A stretch of DNA of 64,000 nucleotides from Sordariomycetes sp. S80-01Y (Eukaryota; Ascomycota; Sordariomycetes). The position numbers and the translations under genes are program-made. Positions 33,708 to 43,851 of this stretch are shown in pieces. Location of the stretch: assembly GCA_037042185.1 (NCBI GenBank), contig JAXQJY010000030.1, forward strand, positions 1,550,001 to 1,614,000, written 5' to 3'. The notes under the pieces were generated by a model. The model was not told the DNA's origin and made no database searches. It saw nothing but the letters and a program-made list of their open reading frames with translations. How positions within the stretch are numbered: the stretch's first letter is position 1; each line of letters begins with the position of its first letter.

Positions 33708-36700
33708 ATGGCCACGGAGACTGCTACCATCCCAGAACCTCCCGGCTTGCCACTCATCGGGAATGCCCCCATCCCAGGACTCGGGAGTAAGATCAACGCA
33801 GGTGAACTTGCAGACAAATACGGTCAGCTACAATAAACAACACCTGATGTTCACAGATCACTGACAAAACCCCTCTGTATAGGCCCTATATTTCGACTTC
33901 GACTAGGCGGCCGTTCGATTGTCTTCGTATCAAATCATGAACTGGTCAACGAGGTCTGCGACGAGCGGCGGTTCCATAAATCGATCTTGACGGCTCTGAA
34001 ACAAGTTCGGGAGGGTGTTCAAGATGGTCTGTTTACGGTCAGTGTCACAGGTCTTGCTTTTACCGGACGTTCGTGGACTGATACTCATCTACAGTCTTTT
34101 GAGGGGGAGGAAACCTGGGACGTAGCACATCGCGTCCTCATTCCAGCCTTCGGCCCTCTGCCTATACGGAGCATGTTTGACGAAATGCACGATATATCCT
34201 CACAGCTCGCCCTCAAACTCGCCCGTCAAGGTCCCGATGTCTCGATCCACGCTACCGAAGACTTCACCCGGTTAGCACTCGACACGCTCGCCTTGTGTTC
34301 CATGGACTACCGCTTCAACTCCTTTTACAGGGACGAGATGCATCCATTCGTCAGAGCCATGGGAGACTTTCTTTCCGAATGTGGACGTCGAAACCACAGA
34401 CCGGGCATCCTACCTGAATGGGCATACAGGAAGGCGAACGAGAGGTTCTACGCAGATATCAAGACCATGAGGGACATCGCAGACCAGATCATCGAGACGA
34501 GGAGAAAGAGCCCAAGACGTCGGAAGGACCTCTTGGGCGCCATGCTGGATGGCGTGGACAAGAGAACAGGGGAGAAACTAAGTGACGACAATATCACCAA
34601 TCAACTCATCACATTTCTCATCGCTGGCCATGAAACCACCTCAGGAACGCTATCGTTCGCATTCTACAACCTCCTCAAGAACCCGGATGGGTACAAGAAG
34701 ATGCAGAAAGAGATCGACAGTGTCATCGGTCGAAATTCTATCCGTCTAGAGCACCTCTCCAAGCTCCCCTACACAGCAGCAGTACGTACCCACATCTTCA
34801 CCCCTTTTGGTCGCCAGCCCCTGAATGACAGCCAAGGTCCTCCGCGAAACACTTCGATTAAACTCCCCCATCCCAGGCCTCTCCCTTGAGTCACCCGTTC
34901 CTACACTTCTAGCAGGCAAGTACCACGTCTCAGCGGGCGAGCCAGTGAACTGCCTACTCGGCAAGCTTCACTTCGACCCCCTAGTCTACGGCCCGGATGC
35001 CGACCAGTTCAAGCCCGAGCGAATGCTCGAAGATGTTCATGTTCAGCGCTTGAAGCAGTTTCCAAATTGTTGGAAACCTTTTGGAAACGGGAAACGGGGG
35101 TGCATTGGACGGCCGTTCGCCTGGCAGGAGATGATGCTCGCCATGGCGATTTTGTTCCAGAACTTCGATTTTGAGATGGTGGATCCAGACTACGAGCTAC
35201 AAATTGTCAGAACACTGACTTTGAAGCCGGGTGATTTCAAAATGAGGGCAAGATTGAGGCATGAGTTGACGGCTACGCAGCTTCAAAAGCAACTGGCTGG
35301 GGAAGGCCTTGAGACGAGCCGGGCCAAGGCCCCTTCTTCGACGTGCTTAAGTGCCAGCGTACCAGAATGTGCCACCAAAAGGCCTATGGCCATCTACTAC
35401 GGCTCTAATAGCGGTACCTGCGAAGCCATGGCTCAACAGCTTGCCGCTAACTCCCGGCTTCATGGGTTCCGCACCACGGCCTTGGCGCCTCTCGACGAAG
35501 CGACACAGAGCCTCACCGGGGACCGCCCCGTCGTTATCATCACATCGTCCTACGATGGCAAGCCCCCCTCAAATTCAGAAGCCTTCTTTCTCTGGCTCGA
35601 ATCTCTCAAAGGAAACGAAGCCCGCAACGTCGGCTACGCAGTCTTTGGGTGCGGCCACCGAGATTGGATAGATACCTTCCATCGGGTCCCCAAGCTTGTC
35701 GATGGCAAGTTGGAGGAAAGAGGTGCGACGAGGCTGACGCCTCTGACATGCACTGACGCGGCGGACAGGGATATGTTCAGTGATTTTGAAAGGTGGGAGG
35801 ATGAGATGCTCTGGCCAGCGCTGAAAAACACGTACGGGGTTGGGGAGGCAGCCTTGGCTGATGCTGGCGGCGTCGAGATTGAGATCAAGCAGCCTCCAAT
35901 GGATCATCTACAACGGGATGTCAAAGAGGCAACCGTTGTTGGTGAGCGGACACTCACTTCCTCCGAAGCCCATGCAACAAAGAAGCATATCGACATCCAG
36001 CTTCCGCAGGGGACGGGTTACGAGCTTGGGGATTATCTTAACGTACGGCCTCAGAACCACCCTGACAGTATTGAGAGGGTTCTTCGCCACTTTCGACTTT
36101 CGTCAAAGGCTTCACTACGCATACGTTCGGATAGCCCGACCACTCTGCCTACAGGGAGAGACTGTTGGATCAAGGAGGTGCTGGCGTCGTACGTTGAGAT
36201 AAACCAACCCGCAACACGACGAGTAAGCGCTCTACTGGACGTTACCGCACCCCTAACTAAAAAATGTCAGAATATATTCACATTAGCAGACAACACCGAA
36301 CGGAGTCATGAAGCATCCGCTATTCGTGCGCTAGCAGCAAACCACAACCCGGGTGACGCCCCTCAAGCTTCAGTCCTCGACCTCCTCGAGCGCTACCCAT
36401 CTGCCTCAATCCCTTTCGCAACCTATCTTTCCATGCTCCCGCCCATGAGGAGTAGGCAATAGTACTTCCCCCTTCCGCAATCCTTCCTGTGCAGCAACTA
36501 AAAGCCTCAGCTCGATATCCTCGTCCCCCCTTCCAGATTCCACACGAGCGAGCTTGACCTACTCGATTCTCTCAACGCCCTCTCTCACCCACAAAGGTCA
36601 GCATTGGGGCGTGGCAACGTCCTACCTATCGACCCTCCGTCCTGGCGATAGACTGCCTCTTTCCGTTCGGCCCTCGAAGTCGTCCTTCCGTCTACCTGAC

Positions 36701-37141
36701 CCAGGCACGCCAATAATAACGATCGCGGCTGGGGCGGGACTGGCCCCGTTCAGAGGCTTCATCCAAGAGCGCTCCATCCTCGCTTCCCAAGGTGCAGAGG
36801 TGGCTCCGACACTACTGTTCTTCGGTTGCCGAGGACCGGAGGATGATTTGTACGCCGACGAAATCGCGCAATGGGAGGATCAAGGTGTCGTCACAGTAAG
36901 GCGAGCTTACTCACAAGCGGGGAAGAGGGTCAGGTATGTTCAAGACAAGATCCTGGACGAACACGAGGCCGTCTGTGCGGTGTGGAAAGAAGGAGCTCGA
37001 GTGTACGTTTGCGGGAGTAAGAAGATGGCAAAGGCAGCAGAGGAGGCGTGTGTGAAGGTTCTGAGGCAAGGCCTCGGAGGACCAGAAGACAGCGACATGG
37101 CATGGTGGACGGAACGATTTTCTGCTGATGTGTTTGACTAG
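33708..37141 (+). CDS. Self-sufficient cytochrome P450-reductase fusion (P450foxy, CYP505 type)
   Basis: Six exons: 33708-33822, 33883-34037, 34095-34781, 34837-36222, 36271-36461 and 36511-37141, giving 1054 residues, the length of P450foxy and bacterial P450BM3. The heme domain (1 to about 465) has the I-helix AGHETTSG, the ExxR in LRETLRL, and the heme ligand Cys408 in FGNGKRGCIGRPF. The FMN domain starts near 503 (YYGSNSGTCEAMA); the FAD/NADPH part shows RQYSISSSP, GAGLAPFRGF and a C-terminal WTERFSADVFD. There is no membrane anchor, so it should be soluble. The family hydroxylates fatty acids near the omega end using NADPH and O2. Intron 3 ends AAG after a skipped CAG, and intron 4 is a stop-free 48 nt. 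No secondary-metabolite core gene is beside it. Confidence 0.95.
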
Positions 37142-37627
37142 CCACAATATTCTCGTACTGGCGGTGGTCCTGGACGTGAAAAAGAGGTCACCCCTTTCTA
37201 CTGTTGTCTGGGCGAATTAACCCTATCTGATCTCGAACTCGCGGTGTCAACATCTCGTGTTCATTGAATCTAAATATTGCTTCTGTAAAACGCAAGGAAA
37301 GACAAATTCTCCATCAAATTTAGGTATCACAATGCTCCCCATTCCTAATCAATCCGGCAAGCACAATTGCACGTTCCAAGCTGGAGGGCAAATTGTTCGT
37401 TGCAAAGCGATCAAATCCTCCAAACCGCTGCACGGCAGCGAATAAAGGCAACGGAAAAGCAGTACAAAGAAAAGGAGGTATCTTAATGCGCATGATCTTG
37501 CTTTGGCGTATTACTCAAGTGGGTGTCGCGGCCGTCTCGTCATAATACGCTCGCGCGTAACAAAAGGTTTTTGAGTGGTGGGGTATCGATTCGAGTTGCG
37601 TTCTGAAGGACTGGGAACAAGGCCTGC
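37142..37627. other. Convergent 3' flanks, no gene seen
   Basis: A/T-richer 3' region shared by the P450 fusion (+) and the AspRS-DUF2156 fusion (-). No supported frame. Confidence 0.5.
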
Positions 37628-40447
37628 TTAGTCCTGGAAGAATTTGATGACCTGCTGAAGATCGCGAAGGCCAACGCCGTGCTTCGGGTAGCAGATGTAG
37701 ACTTCCTCGCCGAGGGCACCGAACTTGGAGCGGAAGTCGGCCTTACGGCGGAGGCCAAGGTTCTCGACGATCGAGTGATAGGTGCTGGCCAAGAAGCGAG
37801 CACGGATACCGTGCAAGTGCTCACCAGGGGTCAGCTTCTCAGAAACGCCGACACCAAAGGTAACCTGGCCAGTAACACTGGACAGGGCATGCTCAATTAG
37901 CACCTCGATGGCACCGTTGACGGATCCAGGGAAGTCAAGAGCCCACTTCACCTGCCAGCCGTGGCGAGGGGCGAGTTGGTGGAGCACGACCATAGCAAGA
38001 ACCTTGCCATCCTTCTCAGCAGCGAAATAGCGCCGGTGTTCAGGATCAACCCACGGCCGAACCTCGGTCAGATGCATCTGTTTGCCCTTGCGGGCTCCCT
38101 TCCATTGTTCAATGGCTGGGTCGGCGCGGCTGATAAAGTCCTGGTCGGCTTTGACTTCGTGAATCTTGACACCTTCGCGCTCGACGCGCCTAGCCTTGGG
38201 CCCAGCATTGGAGCGGTGCTTATCAGAGTCAACACGTTGCTCCTCAGTGCAGGACAGAGTACGCCAGCTCAGCTCATGGGCAAGAATGCGCTGAACATCG
38301 TAGGAGACCAGCATCCACATGGGCGTCAAGCGAAGCTCGTGAGTAACAAATTTGACGAAGGCCTCGCAGACCTCTTTGTACTGGGACCTGTCGCAAAGGG
38401 GATCGCCAGTAATCATAGCGAACTTTTCTTGCCGGACATAGCCAACAGCGGCGCCAGTGGGGTGGCGCCACACCTCAAAGCGATCGTCCAGCCATGATGT
38501 GTTAGAAGCATCACCATAGTTGGCGATAAGCTTCTCAAGTGGCGGTTGGGTATCATTAGGGTGAGGTTTGGTGGTGTCAGCCTCTGGATGAGGAAGACCC
38601 GGCTTACGCTCAGGTAGCGACTTGGGGTCGCGATGGAAGAGCGAGGCGTAGCGAACATCGCCCAACTCCAGCATCCAGGTCACAATGCGCTCCAAACCGA
38701 GGCCAGCACCGGCGTGGGGAGGAGCGCCGAGCTCGAAGGCGGATAGATAGTCTTCCATTCCATCCTCAGACATGCCGATAGCGAGCATGTTCGTTCGAAG
38801 CTCGTCAACGTCATGGATACGTTGACCACCTGAGCAAATCTCCTGACCACGAATGAAGATATCGAAGGAGCGCGTGCGGTTGCGATCTTCGGGGTCCCGA
38901 TGAGTGTAGAACGGGCGGGCACTAGCCGGGAACCTATCGAGAACGTAGTAGTCGGTCCCGTATTTCTCCTTGACCAGTTGACCTAGACGTATCTCGTCAG
39001 GGGTAGAAAGATCCTCCATTTCGACGTCCCTTCCATCATCACGGAGCATTTGGATACCATCGGCAAAGTCGAGGATCAAGGTCTCGTCCAACCACTTGAA
39101 TTCCTTACTGGGCCAGCGCTTCTGCAGAATCTCGATCTCAGGAAGAGAGTAGACAGCCTCGAAGACTGACTTCAGGAAGTCATCGATGACCCAAATGACT
39201 TCGTGGTAGTTGTTATCGATGGCCATCTCAAGGTCGAGGCCAGTGTACTCAGTCAAGTGACGGTGAGTGTTGGAGTTCTCGGCACGGAAAACAGGACCAA
39301 CTTCGAACACGCGACGGAAGTCTGCGGAGATGGCCATCTGCTTGGCCAACTGAGGACTCTGGGCCAGGAAGGCATTTCGACCAAAGTAGTTGACCTTGAA
39401 TACCGAAGCACCAGATTCTGTGGCTGAGGGCTGAAGCTTGGGCGTGTTTATCTCCACAAAGCCCTTGCTGTCGAGGGTGGCTCTGAACTTTTGAGTGACC
39501 AACGAGCGAACACGGAACAGAACTTGGTTCGACGGGTGACGCAAGTCAAGGATACGAGCGCCTAAACGGTTGCGAAGAGTCTCTGGCGGCTTGTAGTTGC
39601 TGAATGGAGCGCCCGAGGCATTGTTGACGAGGAAGATGCTCTTCACGTCAACCTCGACACCAGAGTGCGAGGCAGAGCGGATAGGCTCGGGAGGCTCCTT
39701 GAGGATACCGTGGACCTGAACGAGAGATTCTGGGTGAAGCTTTTGCACCCACTTGATCATGTCCATATCTTCGCGAGTAAGCACGCCCTGGATGGAGTGA
39801 GTCTGGTCACGAAGCAGGAGGAAATCCAACTTGCTGGAAAGCGGTCTTTGATGGTGAATACGAGCCCGGAAGTCGACTTCGGTTCCGATGGGGAAACGAT
39901 CGAGCTGTGCAATGGTGTTGAGCTCGCCAGGATGAACGGCAAGATCACCACTCCTCCCACTCTCCATGGATGACCGCTTCTGGCCTTGATCCATCGACGA
40001 TCTAGCCGACATGACATCGACACTGGAACGGGCCGAGTTCTTCTGCAGTTCAACGCCGCTATCGTTCATCTTTGCGAGTAGCTTCCGGTGCTCCGGGATG
40101 ATGGCTGAGAAGGGCTGCTGGGCATGCAGGTTGGGCGCGCTGGTGCTGTTGGGGTCGACCTTGCCGTAGTTTGCCCCGGCGGGAGGTGTCGACGGGGCGT
40201 TGCTGGTCGGCGTGTCCGCCCCAGTGGCAATTGAAGATGCCGTGTCAGAAGCCATGGTGGTGCCGTTGCTGGGTGCTGTCTTGACAGACTTGTTCGCGCC
40301 TCCGTGCTCAGAGGCGAGTGGTGAGGTTGGTGTGCTCGGCTGGCTCTTCGCGTCTTCCTTCAAGCTCTTGCTGGAGCCTTTCTTAGAACCTCGTCGTACG
40401 CCGAATGCTTCGGCCACAGGCGCGAAAATACCTGAAGCGCCAGGCAT
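37628..40447 (-). CDS. erdS: AspRS-DUF2156 fusion, probable ergosteryl-3-beta-O-aspartate synthase
   Basis: A single exon of 939 residues. Residues 1-175 are Ser/Thr/Pro-rich and disordered. An anticodon-binding OB fold spans about 178-285, and a class II aspartyl-tRNA synthetase core about 305-615, with QSPQLAKQMA, motif 2 FRAENSNTHRHL (387) and motif 3 GLGLERI (582). From about 635 to the end lies a DUF2156 (GNAT-like, MprF-related) domain, including MWMLVSYDVQRI and a C-terminal LGEEVYICYPKHGVGL. This two-part architecture is that of fungal ErdS, which charges tRNA-Asp and then transfers Asp to the 3-hydroxyl of ergosterol. The seen facts are the domains and order; the sterol activity is inferred from the described Aspergillus enzyme. 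It may also supply Asp-tRNA for translation. An alpha/beta hydrolase gene is divergent from it across 2.3 kb. Confidence 0.9.
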   Translation of the reverse strand: MPGASGIFAPVAEAFGVRRGSKKGSSKSLKEDAKSQPSTPTSPLASEHGGANKSVKTAPSNGTTMASDTASSIATGADTPTSNAPSTPPAGANYGKVDPNSTSAPNLHAQQPFSAIIPEHRKLLAKMNDSGVELQKNSARSSVDVMSARSSMDQGQKRSSMESGRSGDLAVHPGELNTIAQLDRFPIGTEVDFRARIHHQRPLSSKLDFLLLRDQTHSIQGVLTREDMDMIKWVQKLHPESLVQVHGILKEPPEPIRSASHSGVEVDVKSIFLVNNASGAPFSNYKPPETLRNRLGARILDLRHPSNQVLFRVRSLVTQKFRATLDSKGFVEINTPKLQPSATESGASVFKVNYFGRNAFLAQSPQLAKQMAISADFRRVFEVGPVFRAENSNTHRHLTEYTGLDLEMAIDNNYHEVIWVIDDFLKSVFEAVYSLPEIEILQKRWPSKEFKWLDETLILDFADGIQMLRDDGRDVEMEDLSTPDEIRLGQLVKEKYGTDYYVLDRFPASARPFYTHRDPEDRNRTRSFDIFIRGQEICSGGQRIHDVDELRTNMLAIGMSEDGMEDYLSAFELGAPPHAGAGLGLERIVTWMLELGDVRYASLFHRDPKSLPERKPGLPHPEADTTKPHPNDTQPPLEKLIANYGDASNTSWLDDRFEVWRHPTGAAVGYVRQEKFAMITGDPLCDRSQYKEVCEAFVKFVTHELRLTPMWMLVSYDVQRILAHELSWRTLSCTEEQRVDSDKHRSNAGPKARRVEREGVKIHEVKADQDFISRADPAIEQWKGARKGKQMHLTEVRPWVDPEHRRYFAAEKDGKVLAMVVLHQLAPRHGWQVKWALDFPGSVNGAIEVLIEHALSSVTGQVTFGVGVSEKLTPGEHLHGIRARFLASTYHSIVENLGLRRKADFRSKFGALGEEVYICYPKHGVGLRDLQQVIKFFQD

Positions 40448-42702
40448 GTCTAGCTAATTGAGGTGATGACTGAGGAGGAGAGATTTTTTCGTTTCGAATC
40501 GGTGGAGGGGTTGCGTTGGCTGCCAAAGCGCCGTTAAGCGGCTAAGGGGTGCCGTAGGTGCGCTGCTGAGGGGCAGGGCGTAATGCGCGTACAGGATGCT
40601 GGCTGACCGGAGCTGTGTTCCGGCTGGGCGATTAGTCTCAGCTTAATGGCGGGCGCGCGTCGGAGGTGTGTGGTCTGATATTTATGGCGCTTCAAAGCCC
40701 GACGTGCAGCGAACGATACCGGCTGTCGTACAGGGCGCGCTGGATTTGGGGGAGGGGCCTCGAGGCGGCTCTGTCGGTGACGTACGAGGGGTAGCACGGA
40801 GAGCTTGGATCAGGAAGTTCTAGTGACGCTTCAAGTTGTCGTGCAACATCCTTGAGCTGTGAGTTGAGGAGATGCGGGATGAGGAAGAAACTGGCTCCGC
40901 GGGAGGATGGGAAAGTTTATAATGCGAGGGGAAAAGTAAAGGAGGGCCAGGAAGGCTGGGAGCTGGCCGGAGGCGGTTATAAGGTTGGGCCTGGGGGGAG
41001 ACCATGTGGGTGCGTCGGGAGCCAAGGGGAGAGAACTTGAAGTCCCTGCGCGCGCGAGCCGTAGCCTAAGCCTAAGCCCGAGGGAGAACAGGGCAGTGGG
41101 AACGTGTGCCGCAGGGCAAATGGCCAAATGGCTGGGCGCGTCCTCTGCGACAGTAGCTAGCCCTGCAGAGATTTCCAATGTTTGAGTAATGCTCGAATGC
41201 CTTGATTGCTAACGAGTCGGACTAGCGACCGCAGCCCGCAACCGTGCAACCGAGACAAGGGCCCGGCGGATCGCGCCCGAAAATACGACGTCCGGCCCTC
41301 CGAACCCGCGCTGTGCGGAGAATTGTGTCAGCCCGGGTGTCATGCCAGCCAGCACCTCTCAAGCCATCAAAGTTCGAGACCTTCCGCGGCGGCTGGATAG
41401 GTGGGCGTGCGTCATCTCCTTTCAATGACTGTGGCTTGACTGCCGTGTGTATTTTCGATTCGCTCGATTGGACCTGGTGAAACAGGAACGCAATCATGAT
41501 GGCCCTTCTGATGGTCAGTACTGAAGCACAATAGCAGGGGTTTGAACCACTTATACCGGAGCTTCAGGTCCGTCTGGAATCGATCAGTGATCGTGGCAGC
41601 CGCGACAACTGGGAGCCACAAATGGCAGTTGCATTTTTTGGGGTAACAGCTCGGCTGCTGACGTCAAACATCGCTCGCCTTTTTTGGACCCCTCGGTTGG
41701 AACCTGCCAAGGCGGAGGACAGACGTCATCCGTGCAACCTGTCGACAAAAGTAAAAGGTCATTATTGGGTCGATGCCGCAGTCCTTCGACATCAACTACT
41801 GCCTGTAGAGACCATGCCGAGACTATTGAATGGAGACAAAGCGACACAATGAAGCTACGTGATTTGGAAAACATGCTTACCGTATTGCTTGGCTCACCTC
41901 GTAGCGTATCCGCCGACTGGGGGAGTTGTTTGGACGATTGACTTCGCGCCGTCTCAGTCTTTCTGTCCAGTTTGCGGCACCATTTACGGGGCTTCTGTGA
42001 TGCCTGCCTGTCGCTGTACCCCTGGGCTGCGCCACGAGATTCCACGGGGTTTACCAAGGCAGAGAGGGCTATGGCAGTCCTGCTAATATCAGTCTTGTAT
42101 CTGCCCCTTGATCTAATTCGACATTGGCAAGTTCTCTGCTACTACTGTACCCCGTACATCCAGCAAGCAACGCGTCGCGTCCTTTGCTTGATTGCTTGAC
42201 TTCAACGATCGATCGACGAGATAAGCACCGGCGCTCGACGATCAACAGCATCGAGTGTCAACCGCCATTCCTCGACCCTTTGGCTCTCTACCCCCTCTTC
42301 GTCCCTATCGTTCTGCCGTCTTATCCGACCACTCCTTGGCCTCGTGGGACGTAGATTTCAGTCCGACAAAGGCCGTCACTACATTTGCCATCCCCCGGCC
42401 CTATCTCTACTCTACCCTCACCGCCAGTGAAACCTGGGGAGGAAGTCATCTGCAACACAGCGGCGCATGACGGTTTGGTGCTAATCCAAGCCAATCCTGC
42501 CAGAGCCCGCCAATACCATCTGCCCCTGCCCTCCCGTTCCGCACAGAAGCACGTAGGGTGTCACCCGCCTGCTCTTGGTCCCAGGCACTCGCTTAGCAGG
42601 AAGCCACCCTCTGACCTGTCTCGACAAAGTCTATTTGCCTCACACGCACTTCTTCACATTCCCATTGCCGTAAGGGGGTCAAGCTGCCGATCATCCTCTC
42701 AC
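40448..42702. promoter_or_regulatory. Divergent 2.3-kb promoter region between the ErdS-type gene and the hydrolase
   Basis: No supported gene lies between the two divergent starts. The hydrolase frame stays open upstream to 42385 and that part is C/T-rich, so it is probably leader. A minus-strand frame at 41584-42057 has no motif and no early ATG. The short run GCCTAAGCCTAAGCCC at about 41064 is a local duplication only. Confidence 0.45.
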
Positions 42703-43851
42703 ATGGATGTTAAAGACCTAGATCCGGTCACCGAGGACCGGCCTACCACGCCGGAGCCTCCGGGATATGTGAATCCCCTTGAGTCCAGCTCCAGGTGGTA
42801 CCTCGGTGCCCGAGCCCACATCATCCGTTATGCGGCCAGTCTCGGGTTCAGCATTGCAAATCGCACCGAGCCTACCGCCCCGGCACCTACTTACGAGATT
42901 TGGGTCGACTCGACGCTCTCGGCCTACAAGGGCAAGGACAAGATCAAGGTCGAGGTTTGGGTCCCTCCCAAGGTATCTATCGGGCCTCGCGCCGCCGTTA
43001 TTAACTTCCACGGCGGAGGGTGGATCTTGGGACAGGGCACAGATGACGCCCGCTGGGCTGGAGCCGTGATGGCTTCATTAGACGCGGTGGTCTTCACCGT
43101 CAACTACCGACTTGCCCCCGGCTACCCCTTCCCGACACCCCTCGAAGACTGCGTCGATGCGGTCTGGCAGATTGTCAGACGAGCGGGCGAGCTTGGAATA
43201 GACCCTGACAAGATCATTCTCTCGGGCTTTTCGGCTGGCGCATCGAATACTTTGGCTGCGTGGCTGGTATTACAGGATCCCGCGCGCTTCGCGTACAACC
43301 TCAAGTTCAAGCCACCTCCCATAGCGGGTCTGTGCCTGTTCTACCCCGTCTTGGACTGGACGATCACGCGTCCCGAGAAGCGCCAGACTTGCAGCCGTCC
43401 GGAATTGACTCTTCCAAAGGGGTTGACGGACTTGATTGATGCTTCATACGTGTATCCAGCGGTTCCTCGCCAGCAACGCACCGACCCTCGGCTATCGCCA
43501 GGCCTCATGCCAGAGGAGATTCTTGTGAAAGCACCCCCCATTCATCTATGTCTGTGCGAGTACGACATGCTCCTTCTTGAGGGCATGACCTTCTCCAACC
43601 GGCTCAAGTCGCTTGGTAAAGCCCATACACTCCGAGTCGTCGAGGGTGAACAGCACGGCTGGGACAATCCTCCGCCCATGGCTCCCAAAGAGAGCGTCTT
43701 CGCCGAGTATGAGGCTGCAACCTCGTCTATGGCAAACTGGTTAGGAACGAACGGAGACACTGACAAAGACTCACTTCGGTCCATGAAGACGAAGCGTCCC
43801 ATCCTGAAACGTCCCAAGTTTTCCTCCTTCAGAGCCAAATCTATGCGATAG
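42703..43851 (+). CDS. Alpha/beta hydrolase (HSL family), candidate ergosteryl-aspartate hydrolase
   Basis: A single exon of 382 residues, starting at the ATG of MDVKDLDPVTEDRPTTPEPP; an in-frame ATG 318 nt upstream exists, but the extra 106 residues are Ser/Pro/Arg-rich and unlike the family. The fold motifs are complete: oxyanion-hole HGGG in INFHGGGWILG, nucleophile Ser in GFSAGAS, acid in CEYDMLLLEG and His in EGEQHGWDN. The C-terminus is Lys/Arg-rich (KTKRPILKRPKF). This family (hormone-sensitive lipase/arylacetamide deacetylase) hydrolyses esters of small lipids or sterols. Its place divergent from the ErdS-type gene makes it a candidate for the ErdH role, removing aspartate from ergosterol. 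That link is inference from position and chemistry; I cannot check identity with ErdH. Confidence 0.85.
   Translation: MDVKDLDPVTEDRPTTPEPPGYVNPLESSSRWYLGARAHIIRYAASLGFSIANRTEPTAPAPTYEIWVDSTLSAYKGKDKIKVEVWVPPKVSIGPRAAVINFHGGGWILGQGTDDARWAGAVMASLDAVVFTVNYRLAPGYPFPTPLEDCVDAVWQIVRRAGELGIDPDKIILSGFSAGASNTLAAWLVLQDPARFAYNLKFKPPPIAGLCLFYPVLDWTITRPEKRQTCSRPELTLPKGLTDLIDASYVYPAVPRQQRTDPRLSPGLMPEEILVKAPPIHLCLCEYDMLLLEGMTFSNRLKSLGKAHTLRVVEGEQHGWDNPPPMAPKESVFAEYEAATSSMANWLGTNGDTDKDSLRSMKTKRPILKRPKFSSFRAKSMR

Noticed and set aside
41060-41080. CCTAAG repeat resembling telomeric CCCTAA
   Set aside because: Only two imperfect units in the middle of a gene-rich region; not an interstitial telomere.
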